DNA of 52,865 nt, from contig JALGSV010000024.1 of the NCBI GenBank assembly GCA_029821755.1, positions 1-52,865 on the forward strand, read 5' to 3'. The position numbers and the translations under genes are program-made. Shown here piece by piece: positions 15,866 to 28,400 of the stretch. Each line of letters begins with the position of its first letter. The first letter of the stretch is position 1. Source of the DNA: Candidatus Zipacnadum vermilionense. GTDB taxonomy: Bacteria; Armatimonadota; Zipacnadia; Zipacnadales; Zipacnadaceae. The notes under the pieces were generated by a model. It saw nothing but the letters and a program-made list of their open reading frames with translations, did not search any database and was not told the origin of the DNA.

Positions 15866-17028
15866 GCTCCCAACATCTCCCCATAGACGCCCTGCACTTG
15901 CTCCACCACTCGCCGCACGTCGAAGTGCACCCGCGCCCGCTCCATCCCCGCCGCCCCCAGCTTGCGCCGCAGCTCTCCGTCACCCAGCAGCCGCAGCAGC
16001 GCCTCCGCCAGCGCCTCGGCCTCCTCCGGCGGCACCAGCAGCCCCGTCTCCTCCGGCACCACAATCTCCGGCGCCCCGCCACTATTGGTCGCCACTACCG
16101 GCTTGGCCGTGGCCATCGCCTCAATCAGCACCCGTCCAAAGGGCTCGTTGCGCGAGGGCAGCACCAGCACCTCCGCCAGCCGCAGGAGCTCCGACACATC
16201 CGTCCGGAACCCCGCCCAGATGATCCGCCCGTCTAGCCCCAGCCGATCCGCTAGCGCATGCAGCTCCTCCCCATACTCGTCCGCCCAGAAGGCCACTTCG
16301 CCCACAATCAGCAATCGCGCCTCCGGGCGTTTCTCGGCGACCTGCGAAAAGGCTTGCAGCAGCGTCCGGTGCCCCTTCCACGGCGTCAGCCGCCCCAGGC
16401 ACATCACCACCTGCTCGCCCGGCTCTATCCCCCACTCTGCCTGCAGCTCCTCCAGTGGATCGCCCGGGGTGAACCGCTCCAAGGGAATCCCATTGGGCAC
16501 CACGTCCACCGACACGTGCAGCCCGTCGAACTGCCGCGCCACCACCTCGGAGACCGCGATCACCCGCGGCCTGCAGGTTGCCGCCGCCTGCCGCACGATG
16601 CCTAACCCCTCGTTCTCCTCCAGCAGGTCCCGCATGTGCCAGATCAGCGGCAGCCGCGCCATCCGCGCCGCCATCCCCCCCAGCAGGTGGGCCTTGAGCG
16701 AATTGGTGTGCACCAGGTCCGCCTCGTGCCGCTTGAGGCTGCGCACGATTCGGTACACCGGCTGCGCCGAGGCGAATAGGTCCCGCACGTTCCCCAGCAG
16801 TCCGCCCATGCTCCCCCGTCTGCGCGCCAAGAGACCGCCGGGCGAGAAGACCGGAATGCGCTCCAGGTGCCCGCACTCCTCCCGCCGCATCCACTTGGCC
16901 CCCCGAGTATGCAGCAGCAGAGGGCTGAAGCGGTCCCGGTCCAGCCGGCCGGTTAGCTCTAGCAGGCTCTTCTCGGCCCCGCCCAGGTCCTCGGCATGAT
17001 CAACGTAAGCTATTCGGTAAGGCTTCAT
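15862..17028 (-). CDS. glycosyltransferase family 4 protein
   Basis: 388 residues with the GT-B fold. N-terminal Rossmann domain starts MKPYRIAYVDHAEDLGGAEK, with the donor/acceptor-side Gly-Gly-Ala-Glu common in GT4. The C-terminal donor domain has VMCLGRLTPWKGH at ~220-232 and the EX7E motif in EPFGRVLIE at ~300, then GGAPEIV. It transfers a sugar from a nucleotide sugar to a surface polysaccharide or lipid; the acceptor is unknown. I start at the ATG at 17026-17028, where homology begins; the upstream frame is Gly/Ala-rich shadow. The ribosome-binding site is weak. It lies 29 bases after the second glycosyltransferase gene, so they form one unit. Confidence 0.88.
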   Translation of the reverse strand: MKPYRIAYVDHAEDLGGAEKSLLELTGRLDRDRFSPLLLHTRGAKWMRREECGHLERIPVFSPGGLLARRRGSMGGLLGNVRDLFASAQPVYRIVRSLKRHEADLVHTNSLKAHLLGGMAARMARLPLIWHMRDLLEENEGLGIVRQAAATCRPRVIAVSEVVARQFDGLHVSVDVVPNGIPLERFTPGDPLEELQAEWGIEPGEQVVMCLGRLTPWKGHRTLLQAFSQVAEKRPEARLLIVGEVAFWADEYGEELHALADRLGLDGRIIWAGFRTDVSELLRLAEVLVLPSRNEPFGRVLIEAMATAKPVVATNSGGAPEIVVPEETGLLVPPEEAEALAEALLRLLGDGELRRKLGAAGMERARVHFDVRRVVEQVQGVYGEMLGA

Positions 17029-17057
17029 TATCAGGAAGACAGGCTTCCTAGCCTGTG

Positions 17058-18206
17058 CTACCCGCCCAGTCCCCAATCGCCCAGTGCCCGCACCGCCCTC
17101 TCCGCCACATGATCCCAGGTCAACTCCCGCTCGATCCGCTCCCGCCCCGCCTCGGCCATCCCCCGCGCCAGCTCCGGCTCGCTCAGCAGCTTTACCAGCG
17201 CCTCGGCGATCTCCTCCGGCTTCTCCGGATCCACCAGCAGCCCCGTCACCCCGTCGATGATCGCGTCCGCCGTCCCCCCGGTCTTCCCCCCCACCGCCGG
17301 CGTCCCGCACAGATTGGCCTCCAGGTACACCAGCCCAAACCCCTCAATCGGCTCCCCCGGCAGGTTCCGACTGGGCATGACGAAGACCTCAGCCAACGCG
17401 TACAGCGCCGGCAGGTATTCGTCCGGTACGCCCGGCAGGAACTCCACCTCATGCCCGTGCGGTAGCTTGCGCAGCGTCTGCTCCTCCGGTCCGCTCCCCG
17501 CGATCAGATACCGCACCGGCCCCACTTGCTGGATTATCTCCGGCAGCGCCTTCATCACCTGCGCATGCCCCTTGCGCCACACCAGCCGCCCCACCGTCAG
17601 CAGCACCTTCTCCCCCTCCGTCAGCCCCAACTTCTCGCGCAGTTCGGCGACCTTCTCCGGGTCCACCGCAAACTCGTCCGGATTCACCGCGGCCAAGATG
17701 TTCGCGATCCGCTCCCGGGCCCCCCCCCGCTGCGCCACCTGGTTCCCGGTGTATTCGCTAATCACCCACGCGCCGCTCGCCCCCCGCACCACCTGCCGCT
17801 GCATCAGCCACTTCATCAGGTTACCACCGGTCAGCGTGATCTCCCGCCCGTACGCCATCAGCACAAACGGAATCCCCCGCCGCCGCTTGAGCAACAGGCA
17901 GGCCACGCCCTCCGGGAACCACTTCCCGCACAGCACCGCTTGTACCGGCTCGCCCAGCAGGTCCTGCTCGATCGCCTTTTCCGCCGCGCTCACCAGCGCC
18001 GTAGCGGCCCCGGTCTTGCTCTCGGCGAGAACGCGAACGGTGGGGAAGGGCTGGGCGGCGTCAAACTCTGCGGCGCCCGACTGGTCGGAGGCAATCACCA
18101 CGAGCTTCTCCCCGCGCCGCACCAGCGCCGCCGCCAGCTCGTGGCAGTAACGCTGAATCCCCCCGACCGCGGGAGGGTAATCCAGGGCAAGCAGCAGGTA
18201 GCCCAT
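17058..18206 (-). CDS. glycosyltransferase family 4 protein
   Basis: 382 residues. Same fold as the gene after it but only distantly related. N-terminus MGYLLLALDYPPAVGGIQRYCHELAAAL contains the PPxxGGI loop. The donor domain begins LLTVGRLVWRKGH at ~200 and carries the EX7E-type motif in EPIEGFGLVYLEANLCG, then GGTADAI. Likely builds part of a cell-surface glycan. The ATG at 18204-18206 starts right at the conserved block; GGGGAAA lies ~12 bases upstream. The frame further up overlaps the repeat at 18296-18367 and is not coding. Confidence 0.88.
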   Translation of the reverse strand: MGYLLLALDYPPAVGGIQRYCHELAAALVRRGEKLVVIASDQSGAAEFDAAQPFPTVRVLAESKTGAATALVSAAEKAIEQDLLGEPVQAVLCGKWFPEGVACLLLKRRRGIPFVLMAYGREITLTGGNLMKWLMQRQVVRGASGAWVISEYTGNQVAQRGGARERIANILAAVNPDEFAVDPEKVAELREKLGLTEGEKVLLTVGRLVWRKGHAQVMKALPEIIQQVGPVRYLIAGSGPEEQTLRKLPHGHEVEFLPGVPDEYLPALYALAEVFVMPSRNLPGEPIEGFGLVYLEANLCGTPAVGGKTGGTADAIIDGVTGLLVDPEKPEEIAEALVKLLSEPELARGMAEAGRERIERELTWDHVAERAVRALGDWGLGG

Positions 18207-18295
18207 GGTAAGTATTTCCCCGGACCGCGGGGGGTTCCTTCTTGGGAGGGAGGTGAGGGCGGGGCGACGGGGGAATTGGGGTATAGAGAATGTTC

Positions 18296-18367
18296 GTAGG
18301 GCGAGGCCTACGTGGCCCGCCGTCGGTTTCGTTCGGGAAACGGCGGGAGATGCAGTTCCCGCCCTAC
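18296..18367. repeat. nested GTAGGG-type inverted repeat upstream of the glycoside hydrolase gene
   Basis: Outer arms GTAGGGCG (18296-18303) and CGCCCTAC (18360-18367) enclose a second stem with CCCGCCGT / ACGGCGGG. It occupies the space between the divergent glycosyltransferase and hydrolase genes. Confidence 0.65.
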
Positions 18368-18390
18368 ATAAGTTCGGAGGCATCTGGCCC

Positions 18391-20322
18391 ATGCCCACCT
18401 CCCTCCCCCCCTTCTCCGCCGCTCATCGCCGGTTGCATCTGGACTACCACAACCCGGCTGGTATCCCGGATATCGCTGCCGATTTCGACGCTACCGAGTT
18501 CGCCGCGACTATCGCCGGGGCCGGCTTCGACTCGGCCACCGTCTTCGCCCAGGACGCCCACGGCCACGCCTACTTCCCCACCTCCGTCGGCGTCCCGCAT
18601 CCCTCCCTGCCGCGGGACCTGCTCGGCGAGCAGGTCGCCGCCTGCCAGGCACGAGGCATCACCGTCGGCGCCTACATAAACACTGGCTGCAGCGACTACG
18701 CTCCGGAGGAGTGCCTGCAGTGCGGCCCCGACGGCAAGCCCCGCTACCCGGACGGATGCGGCGGCTACCGCCTCATCTGCCTCAACAGCCCCTATATCGA
18801 GGACAACGTCCTCCCGATGAGCCGCGAGATTTTGCAGCGCTACCCGGTCGACGCGCTGTGGTACGACCTGCTCTTCTTCCATGACGAAGGCTGTCATTGC
18901 CCCTGGTGCCGGGCGCGCATGGCGCGGCTGAGTTTGGACCCCACTTCGCCTGCCGATCTGCGCGAACACATGCGCGGCTCCTACGGCGACTTCGCGCGGA
19001 AGGTCGCCGCGCTTATCGCCGAGGTCAGGCCGGGCGTGGAATTCACGCTCAACTGCATCTCGCTGCACGAGCGTCCCGCCGACTTGGACCTCGTCGCCTA
19101 CGTGGACATCGAGGCGCTCGCGACCGGTGGCTGGGGGTATTCCTACGTCCCGTGCAAGGCCCGCTACCTGCGCACGCTGGGCAAGCCGGTGATGGGGATG
19201 ACCGCCGCCTTCCACAACACCTGGGGGGACTTCGGCACGCTCAAGTCCCGCGCCCTGCTGGAGTACGAGGTCTACACTTTTCTCGCCGCCGGGATCGAGA
19301 CCGCTATCGGCGATCAGCTCCCCCCGCGCGGCCGCCTGGAGCCCGCTCGCTACCGCCGCGTCGGCGAGGTGCTCAATCCCGTCGCCCGGCTGCGCCCCCA
19401 CCTGGACGGCGCAGAGCCTCTGAGCGAGGCCGCCGTGGTCCTGCCCCCGCTGGCCCAGGGCCAGTTCCCCTCCCCGCCCTGGCAAGGCGCGGCCCAGCTA
19501 CTGATGGAAAGCCGCGTGCAGTTCGATACGGTAGACCGCGAGGCCGATTGGAGCGGCTACCGCCTGCTGGTATTGCCCGATGAGGTCTACACCGACGAGG
19601 TCACGCAGGAGAAGGTCGCCGCCTTCTTGCAGGAGGGCGGGGCGGTCCTCGCCACCGGCGCCGCCGTAGACGTTCTCCCCTCCGCCCTCGTCCACCGCTC
19701 CGGCGAGTACCCCAAGGGCCCGGCCTACCTCCGCGAGCGCGGCCACTGGGCCGATCTGCCGGACCTGCCCCACGTCATCCTCAGCGGCTTCACGCGTATC
19801 GAGGCCCCGGAGGCTGAGTTTCTGGCCACCTACACCGCGCCCTACCCGCCGCGCGGCGACAACTTCTTCTTCTCCAGCCCCCAGGCCGCCTACGACCAGG
19901 ACACCGCCGAGCCGGTGATAATCCGCAGCGGCCAATTAGTCTACGCCGCCGCCCCGCTCTTCTCCGAGTACCTGCGCACCGGCTACGGCGAGGTCCGCCG
20001 CCTGCTGCAGGCCACGCTGAAGCTGCTGCTCCCTGAGCCGCTGGTGGTGGACAACCTCCCGCTGTCCTGCGAGGTCGCCGCTTTCCGCCAGGGCGAACGC
20101 GTGGTCTGCGTGATCATCCCCTATGCGCCGGTCCGCGGGGAGGGCGTGCCGCAGATCGATGACTGGCCCTCGCTAGCCCCCGCCGCCGTCGGTATCCGTG
20201 ACCGCTACACCACGGCTCATCTCCAGCCGGCCTCGGTGCGCCTGGCCTGCCGCTACGGCGGCAAGTACAGCTACGCCCACCTACCCTCGCTTCGCGGTCC
20301 GGCGGTGATCGTCTTCGAGTAG
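18391..20322 (+). CDS. GHL6-type glycoside-hydrolase-like protein with beta-galactosidase trimerisation domain
   Basis: 643 residues. The N-terminal ~350 residues form a TIM-barrel of the hypothetical glycosyl hydrolase 6 type: HLDYHNPAGIPDIAADFDA at ~15-33, FDSATVFAQDAHGHAYFPT near 47-65, and ARGITVGAYI at ~88-97. A pair-rich CPWCRARM segment (two Cys) lies near 170. From ~380 on, the sequence fits the flavodoxin-like trimerisation domain of GH42 enzymes (YRLLVLPDEVYTDEVTQEKVAAFLQEGGAVLATG). No signal peptide is visible, so it is probably cytoplasmic. GGAGG lies ten bases before the ATG at 18391. Substrate cannot be told; related proteins are annotated loosely as fucosidase-like. Confidence 0.8.
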   Translation: MPTSLPPFSAAHRRLHLDYHNPAGIPDIAADFDATEFAATIAGAGFDSATVFAQDAHGHAYFPTSVGVPHPSLPRDLLGEQVAACQARGITVGAYINTGCSDYAPEECLQCGPDGKPRYPDGCGGYRLICLNSPYIEDNVLPMSREILQRYPVDALWYDLLFFHDEGCHCPWCRARMARLSLDPTSPADLREHMRGSYGDFARKVAALIAEVRPGVEFTLNCISLHERPADLDLVAYVDIEALATGGWGYSYVPCKARYLRTLGKPVMGMTAAFHNTWGDFGTLKSRALLEYEVYTFLAAGIETAIGDQLPPRGRLEPARYRRVGEVLNPVARLRPHLDGAEPLSEAAVVLPPLAQGQFPSPPWQGAAQLLMESRVQFDTVDREADWSGYRLLVLPDEVYTDEVTQEKVAAFLQEGGAVLATGAAVDVLPSALVHRSGEYPKGPAYLRERGHWADLPDLPHVILSGFTRIEAPEAEFLATYTAPYPPRGDNFFFSSPQAAYDQDTAEPVIIRSGQLVYAAAPLFSEYLRTGYGEVRRLLQATLKLLLPEPLVVDNLPLSCEVAAFRQGERVVCVIIPYAPVRGEGVPQIDDWPSLAPAAVGIRDRYTTAHLQPASVRLACRYGGKYSYAHLPSLRGPAVIVFE

Positions 20323-20411
20323 GGGCTCCTCCGCGTGGTGCGCCATGTCCCCAGGCAGAATTTGCGCCCTCTACTCCCGAATCAACTTCCACCCGAAGGG
20401 AGAAGCTTGCC

Positions 20412-21440
20412 ATGGCCCGCCCGCGTATCTTGTGTCTGCTCACGCGCGAACAACTGCTACGCGTTGCCACCGAGGACGATGTGCAGCGCCTGCTCGCCGA
20501 CTATGACGTGACCCTCAACCCCGGCCCGGAACCGCTCACTTACGAGCAGGTAGTCGCACAGATTCCGCCCTACCAGGGGATGCTCACCAGTTGGGGCGCT
20601 TCCCCGCCGCTGGGACCGGAGTTCTTCGCGGCCGCGGCGAATCTGCGCATAATCGCCCACATGGCCGGGACTATCCGCTACCTCATCCCGGCGCCGATGG
20701 TGGAGGCCTACCTGCGCCCGCGCCAGATCGTCCTGTTCAGCGCCCGCGACCCGCTGTCCTACAACGTCTCGGAGTCCATCGTCGGCCTGCTCATCGCCAC
20801 TTCCCGACGCTGGTTCGAGCACTCCCGCTACGTCCGCGACAGCGGCGAGTGGCGCTCGCCCGACCTGGAGCCCGAGGGTCAACACCTGCTCGGCAGTACC
20901 CTCGGCCTGCTGGGGGCCTCGCGGGTGGGCCGGCACCTGCTGGAGCTGCTCCGGGGCTGGGACCTGCGCAAGCTGCTCTACGACCCGTACCTATCGGCCA
21001 CCGAAGCCGCGGCGTTGGGCGCGGAGAAGGTGGAGCTGGAGGATATCTTCCGCCGTTCGACGCACGTCGCCGACTGCCTGCCTGCCACCGCCGAGACCGC
21101 CGGCCTGGTCAGCCGCAAGCTGCTGGCCCTGCTGCGCGACGGCGGGGTTTTCGTCAACTGCGCCCGTGCTCGGACGGTGGACATGGAGGCCCTGGTCGCC
21201 GAGGCGCAGACCGGCCGCCTGCTGGTGGCGGTGGATGTCACCGACCCCGTCGAGCCGCCGCCGCCGGACAGCGCCATGCGCACCCTTCCCAACTTCTGCC
21301 TGCTCCCGCATATCGCGGGCGTAGGCGACTACGGCATGAAACAAGTCGGCCGCCTGACGCTGCAAGCCCTCCGCGCCTGCTTCGCCGGCCAGCCGGTGCC
21401 GGGTGCCGTGGACTACGACCGGTTTGAGCAGTTGGCCTAG
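20412..21440 (+). CDS. D-isomer-specific 2-hydroxyacid dehydrogenase family protein
   Basis: 342 residues. NAD-binding Rossmann domain at ~150-300 with a nucleotide loop GASRVG (168-173; canonical GxGxxG has Gly where Ser170 is). Catalytic residues fit the family: R252 in CARARTVD, E281 in DVTDPVEPPPPDS and H300 in LLPHIAG. The usual NTARG motif is changed to NCARA. The enzyme reduces a 2-keto acid or oxidises a 2-hydroxy acid using NAD(H). The ATG has AGGGAGAAG upstream. It follows the hydrolase-like gene by 88 bases, so a shared sugar-acid pathway is possible but is inference. Confidence 0.87.
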   Translation: MARPRILCLLTREQLLRVATEDDVQRLLADYDVTLNPGPEPLTYEQVVAQIPPYQGMLTSWGASPPLGPEFFAAAANLRIIAHMAGTIRYLIPAPMVEAYLRPRQIVLFSARDPLSYNVSESIVGLLIATSRRWFEHSRYVRDSGEWRSPDLEPEGQHLLGSTLGLLGASRVGRHLLELLRGWDLRKLLYDPYLSATEAAALGAEKVELEDIFRRSTHVADCLPATAETAGLVSRKLLALLRDGGVFVNCARARTVDMEALVAEAQTGRLLVAVDVTDPVEPPPPDSAMRTLPNFCLLPHIAGVGDYGMKQVGRLTLQALRACFAGQPVPGAVDYDRFEQLA

Positions 21441-21468
21441 CCTAGCTGCTCAGCTGCCCTTTCTCTCC

Positions 21469-21489
21469 CCCTCTCCTGCAAGGAGAGGG
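21469..21489. repeat. short palindrome CCCTCTCCT-GCA-AGGAGAGGG
   Basis: Perfect 9-bp stem with 3-base loop just upstream of the glycosyltransferase-2 gene. A longer-looped relative (CCCCCCTCTCC ... GGAGAGGGGGG) is at 46499-46541 before dnaJ. Confidence 0.6.
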
Positions 21490-21523
21490 TGGGTAGGGGG
21501 GTGAGGCCTCCCTGGGAGACACC

Positions 21524-22258
21524 ATGACCGACCGTCCCCATCCGCTGGTTTCCGTGGTGATTCCGGCGTACAACGAAGCGGCCCGCCTCAAGCCCGGCTT
21601 GGAGCAGATTCTCCAGCACCTCCGCGCCACCGGCCTGGACTGCGAGATCATTCTGGTGGACGACGGCAGCTCCGACCGCACCGCCGACGTGGTCCACCGG
21701 TATCTCAACGGCACCGTCCCCTTACGCGTCTTGCGCCAGGACCCCAACCAAGGCAAGGCCGCCGCGGTCAAGCGCGGCCTCCTGGCCGCCGATGGCCGCT
21801 TCGTCGGCTACGTCGACGCCGATATGTCCACGCCCTTCGCGGAGATCGACCGCTTCCTCCAGGCCCTGGCCGACGGGGCAGACGTAGCCATCGGCTCGCG
21901 GTCCATGACCGGCTCCGACGTGCAGGTCCACCAGCCCCTGCACCGTGCGGTAGCCGGCAAGCTCTTCGGCGCCTTCACCCGCCTGGTGCTGCTGCCGGAT
22001 ATTGCCGACTCCCAGTGCGGCTTCAAGTTTTTCCGCCGCGAGGTAGCCCAGGACCTGTTCACCCGCCAGCGCCTCACCGGCTGGGCCTTCGACGCCGAAC
22101 TACTCTACCTCGCCCGGCGTCTGGGCTATCGCCTGGTGCAGATTCCCGTGCGCTGGATCAACGACCCCAACAGTAAGGTCAAGATGCTAACCGCCGGGCC
22201 GAAGATGGTGCTCGACATCATGCGCCTCCGCTGGCTGCATCGGGGCTTGCGCCGGTAG
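21524..22258 (+). CDS. glycosyltransferase family 2 (dolichyl-phosphate glucosyl/mannosyl-transferase-like)
   Basis: 244 residues. GT-A fold: PLVSVVIPAYNEAARLKPG at ~7-25, LVDDGSSDRT at ~45-54, metal-binding motif in YVDADMSTPFAE near 100, and QCGFKFFRREVAQDLF near 165, which is typical of the ALG5/DPM1-like group that loads a sugar onto a polyprenyl phosphate. A basic C-terminus follows; no clear transmembrane pair is visible, so it is probably membrane-associated through its lipid substrate. GGGAG precedes the ATG. It lies between the dehydrogenase and ligA and need not share their function. Confidence 0.87.
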   Translation: MTDRPHPLVSVVIPAYNEAARLKPGLEQILQHLRATGLDCEIILVDDGSSDRTADVVHRYLNGTVPLRVLRQDPNQGKAAAVKRGLLAADGRFVGYVDADMSTPFAEIDRFLQALADGADVAIGSRSMTGSDVQVHQPLHRAVAGKLFGAFTRLVLLPDIADSQCGFKFFRREVAQDLFTRQRLTGWAFDAELLYLARRLGYRLVQIPVRWINDPNSKVKMLTAGPKMVLDIMRLRWLHRGLRR

Positions 22259-22266
22259 GGGTCTTG

Positions 22267-24427
<2,161 letters not shown>

Positions 24428-24493
24428 CCCACAGGGGAACCCCAACTTTCCTCCTCCCCTCCCCCTGCATCACTCATCACCTATCGTTTCCTC

Positions 24494-25249
24494 TCACCCG
24501 TTCTTTCCTCCCCCGTCCGTGTCCACCCGGTACCCAAACCCCCGCACGGTCTTGACCCGTTCCGGCCGGCGGGAGTTCTTCTCAATCTTGCTCCGCAGGT
24601 TCCCGATGTGCACCTCCACCAGATGCGTATCATTCCCCTCGTAGCCCCAGGCCGCCTTGAGCAGGTTCTCGGTGCTGACCACCTTGCCCCGATTGACCAG
24701 CAGCGTCTGCAGGAGCTTGAACTCGGTGGGAGTAAGCTGCACCTCGACGCCGTCCACCCACAAGCGCTTGGCATCCAGGTCCATCTCCAACCCGGCGGCG
24801 GTCATGTTCCGCGGCTCCTGCTCGGGCGTCGCGACCGCCGCGGGCCGGGCTGACGAGGTAGTCGCCACTACCGCCTCGATGCTCTCCGGGTCCGCCCGCC
24901 GCAGCACCGCCCGCACCCGTGCGGCCAGCTCGTTGAGGTTGAAGGGCTTGGTGATGTAGTCGTCCGCGCCGATCTCCAGCCCGATGATCGTGTCGTTGTC
25001 CTCCGCCCGACCCGTCAGCATCACCACCGGGATACTGGTCCGTCGCCGCAGGTAGCGGCAGATGTCCAGGCCGTCCACATCCGGCAGGTTCAAGTCCAGG
25101 ATGACCAGGTCCGGACGCATCTTCTCCACCAGCTCCACGCCGAGGCGTCCCTCGGCAGCGGACGCCACCTCGAAACCCAGGTTCTCGAAGCGCTTCTGGA
25201 TGGCAAAGGCCAGATTCTCGTCGTCGTCGATGATCAGGATCTTTCGCAT
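24494..25249 (-). CDS. OmpR/PhoB-family response regulator
   Basis: 251 residues. Receiver domain at ~2-118 with acidic pocket D8-D10, phosphoacceptor D52 in VILDLNLPD and K101 in TKPF. An Ala/Pro/Thr-rich linker (~118-150) leads to a winged-helix output domain at ~152-245 (LTPTEFKLLQTLLVNRGKVV, then VEVHIGNLRSKIE and VRGFGYR). It would be phosphorylated by the kinase encoded upstream and bind promoters as a dimer. It is 156 bases downstream of that kinase gene on the same strand and convergent with ligA. Confidence 0.95.
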   Translation of the reverse strand: MRKILIIDDDENLAFAIQKRFENLGFEVASAAEGRLGVELVEKMRPDLVILDLNLPDVDGLDICRYLRRRTSIPVVMLTGRAEDNDTIIGLEIGADDYITKPFNLNELAARVRAVLRRADPESIEAVVATTSSARPAAVATPEQEPRNMTAAGLEMDLDAKRLWVDGVEVQLTPTEFKLLQTLLVNRGKVVSTENLLKAAWGYEGNDTHLVEVHIGNLRSKIEKNSRRPERVKTVRGFGYRVDTDGGGKNG

Positions 25250-25405
25250 GTTTCTCCCAGCGCGCGGACCTCCCGCGCGAGATCTCGAGGCAAGTCCCCC
25301 CTCCCGCCCCGAGCACCATCCCAGAGAGGTCGACCGTCTTCCTTCGGCTCGCCTTCTCCGCCCCCCTATCCGGTCTCCTGCCGCTCCAACTGCCGTACAA
25401 CCCCC

Positions 25406-28400
25406 TTACGTCGGTGCGTACGGCAACCTCACCGAGAACGTACTCCCCTCGCCCACCGTGCTCTCCAGGTGCAGCGAACCGCCCAGGTACTCGGTGAGTC
25501 GCGCCGCTATCGACAGCCCCAGGCCCGTCCCCTCCGTCTGCCCGTGCAATTCCCGAGGCCCCCGCTCAAACTCCTCGAAAACTCGGCCCCGGAACTCCGG
25601 CGGAATCCCCGGCCCGGTATCGCTCACCTCGATCACCGCGCTATCCGCGTCACTGCGCAGCCGTACCGACACCCGGCCGCCCGGATGGTTATATTTGATC
25701 GCGTTTTCCACCAGGTTGCTTAGCACCTGCTGCAGCAGGTTGGTGTCGGTCTCCATCGATTGCGTCCCCTCCACCACCTCCACCGACAGAACCACCTCTG
25801 CCTGGCGGGCCTTGGGCTCCAGCTCGTCCGCCACCTCTTGGACCGTGTCCCGCAGATCCGATTGCTGCCGATCCACCGTGATCTTCCCAGAGCGCAGCTG
25901 CGACCAGTCCAGCAGGTCCTCGATCATCCGCCCCAGCCGCCCACAGCCCTCCTCCACCCGCTGTAGGTAGGTCCGCTGCTCCTCGTTGACCGACCCCGCA
26001 TCTTCGTCCAGCAGCAGCTCGTTGTACGCCTGGATGGAGGCCAGGGGCCGGCGCAGCTCGTGCGAGACCGCCGACACTAACTGATGCCTCACCTCGTCCA
26101 TCCGCGCCCGCTCGATAGCCACCGCGGCCAACGTCGCCAACGCCCGCAACAACCGCGTCTGCTGGGAGCTGATGCTCCGCTGGCTGGAGCGATTGTCCGC
26201 CGCGATGAGGCCCATCAACTCGCCCTGCCAGCGCAGGGGCATGAACAGCTGCTCGTAGCCCGTGCCTTCCTCTTCCTCCTCATCGCTTACCGAGTACATC
26301 AGGTACGGCGCGCTACTCAAGGCCGCATCGGCCAACAGGTCCGCCCCGGCGCGCAGTGGCACGGTCTGCGAGTCAATACTCAGCACGCTGCCGTCGCTGT
26401 ACGCCTCCGCCCGGCCCTGCAGCACCCCGCCCTGATGGTCGGCCAGGAACACCCGCACTCGCTCGAAGCCAATTTCCTGCGCCGCGCTGCGGGCAATCTG
26501 GGTAATGGTCTCGCTCAGGTCCCGGCTTTCGGTCACCGACGCGGCCGCTTGTAGTACCGTCCGCGCCCGCAATTCCTCCTCACGCGCCTGCGTCGCCGCC
26601 GCTTCCATGCGCCGGGTGCGCTGGGCCGCGAGCGCCAACAGTTGCATGTTCTGCACTGCGGCCGCCGCCTGCGTCGCCAGCACCTGCAGGGCGTTGAGCA
26701 CCGTGGACCCCACCCGCCGGGCATCCGGATGCCCCAGCGTCATCACCCCCACCACGCGCCCCTGTGCCCGCAGCGGCACCGCGATAATCCGGTAGTGGGT
26801 ACCGTTGGGGACCTCCACCTCCGCCTGCGCCGGCGCCTGCGTCTCCACCGCGTCCCACGAGGCCCGGTGCACCTCCACGTACAAGTCCTGCACCAACTGG
26901 TGGTCTGGGCAGTGCCGGAAGGTGCTAACGAACTGCTGGGCCTGGTCGTCCAGAATCTCCACCCAGCAGCAGGTTCCGCCGGAGATGTTCACCGCCGCCT
27001 CAGCCACCCGCCGCAGCACGTCCTCCAGGTCATCCCGCGAGTTGAGCGCCACCGAGATGCGCAGGAGCTGCTGGGCCAGGCTAGCGGAAAGCTGCGTCTG
27101 ATAGAACAGCGTAACCGCCGAGGCCGCCCGGCCGATCTCGGCGCTCAGTAGGTCCAGTACCGGCTGCATCCAGGAGTGGAAGGCGCCCTTGCGGCGCGAG
27201 CCCAGGAAGACAAACCCCACCGGCTCCCCACCGATGGCCACTGGGATCCACACCGCGCTGGCTAGCCCCTCCGCCCCCAGCGCCAGTTGCAGGCTGACCT
27301 CCGACCCGCGCTGGCAGTATTCGTCCAGATCGGAGAAGACCAGCGCCTGCCGCGGCAAGTTTCCACCGCGCAACAGCGTCTCCAGCCGTTCGGCTACGGA
27401 CTCGGCGTTAGCCGTCGACAGCCCCCGGCTGGCCTCCGACACTTGCCGGCCTTCACCGTTGTAGGCCAGGTCCATCCGGCATACCCCAGCGTCCGAGCGC
27501 ACCAGATGGGCGACCGCCTCCAACACTTGTGCCGGCAGGTCTTGCGGTTCCCGCACCCCCTCCAGGCAGCTTATCGCCTCCGCCAGGTTGACTATGGCGC
27601 GCTCAACGAGGTGAGCCTGGTCCTCCCCTTCGTCTTCCCGCAACGCCGTCGCGACCCACAGGGCCGCCTCCCCCCTCTCCCCGTCCGCTTTGGTTACCAC
27701 CAGGTGGCACGACCGGCTCTGATCCGGCTTCAGGTGCAGGACGACTTCCCCGGTGAAATGCCCGGTGGGTTGCAGGGCATCGACGACCCGCTGGGTAGCC
27801 TGCACCCCGAATACCTCCGCCGCCGGCCGACCCACCGCCTCCTGCGCCCGCTCGCCCAGCGCCTCTCGCAGTCCTTCTCCCAGCCGCGTAACCCGCATCC
27901 CCCCGTCCGTCTGCGCCACATACAGCACCGGGCTTTCCCACACCATCTCCGCCAGCCCCGAGGGCCGCGCCGCGTGCTCCCCCTCCGCCCCGGAGAGTTT
28001 GTCGAAGGTCACCAGCACATTGGACCCTGCCACCGCGGTCAGCTGGCGCAGGGAGAGAGTGGTCAAGCGGTAGTGCCCCTCGTTCTCGGCGATCAGCAGT
28101 TCCGCGCCCAGTTCCTCACCGTCGCGCCAGGCCGAAACCAGGCCGGGACCGGGAGCAGGAAGCGTCTGCAGGGGATCGTTCAGAGCCGCGAGGAGACCGT
28201 CCAGCGAGGTCGGCACCAGCAACATGCCGCCGAAATATTCACCGATCAGGTCATGCCGATCGCGCCCGGTAAGCTCAGCCGCTGCCTGGTTGCAGGCCTC
28301 CACGCGGCCGGTAGGCGTCAGCACCATCAGGGGGCGGGCAACGCTATCCAGGAAGGCTTCGTGCTGGTCTCGCAAGCGCTGTACCTCTCGCTCCAGTCCC

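Noticed and set aside
14664-16082. 472-codon minus-strand frame
   Set aside because: Antisense shadow of ftsZ and the start of the glycosyltransferase region; Gly/Arg-rich without recognisable motifs.
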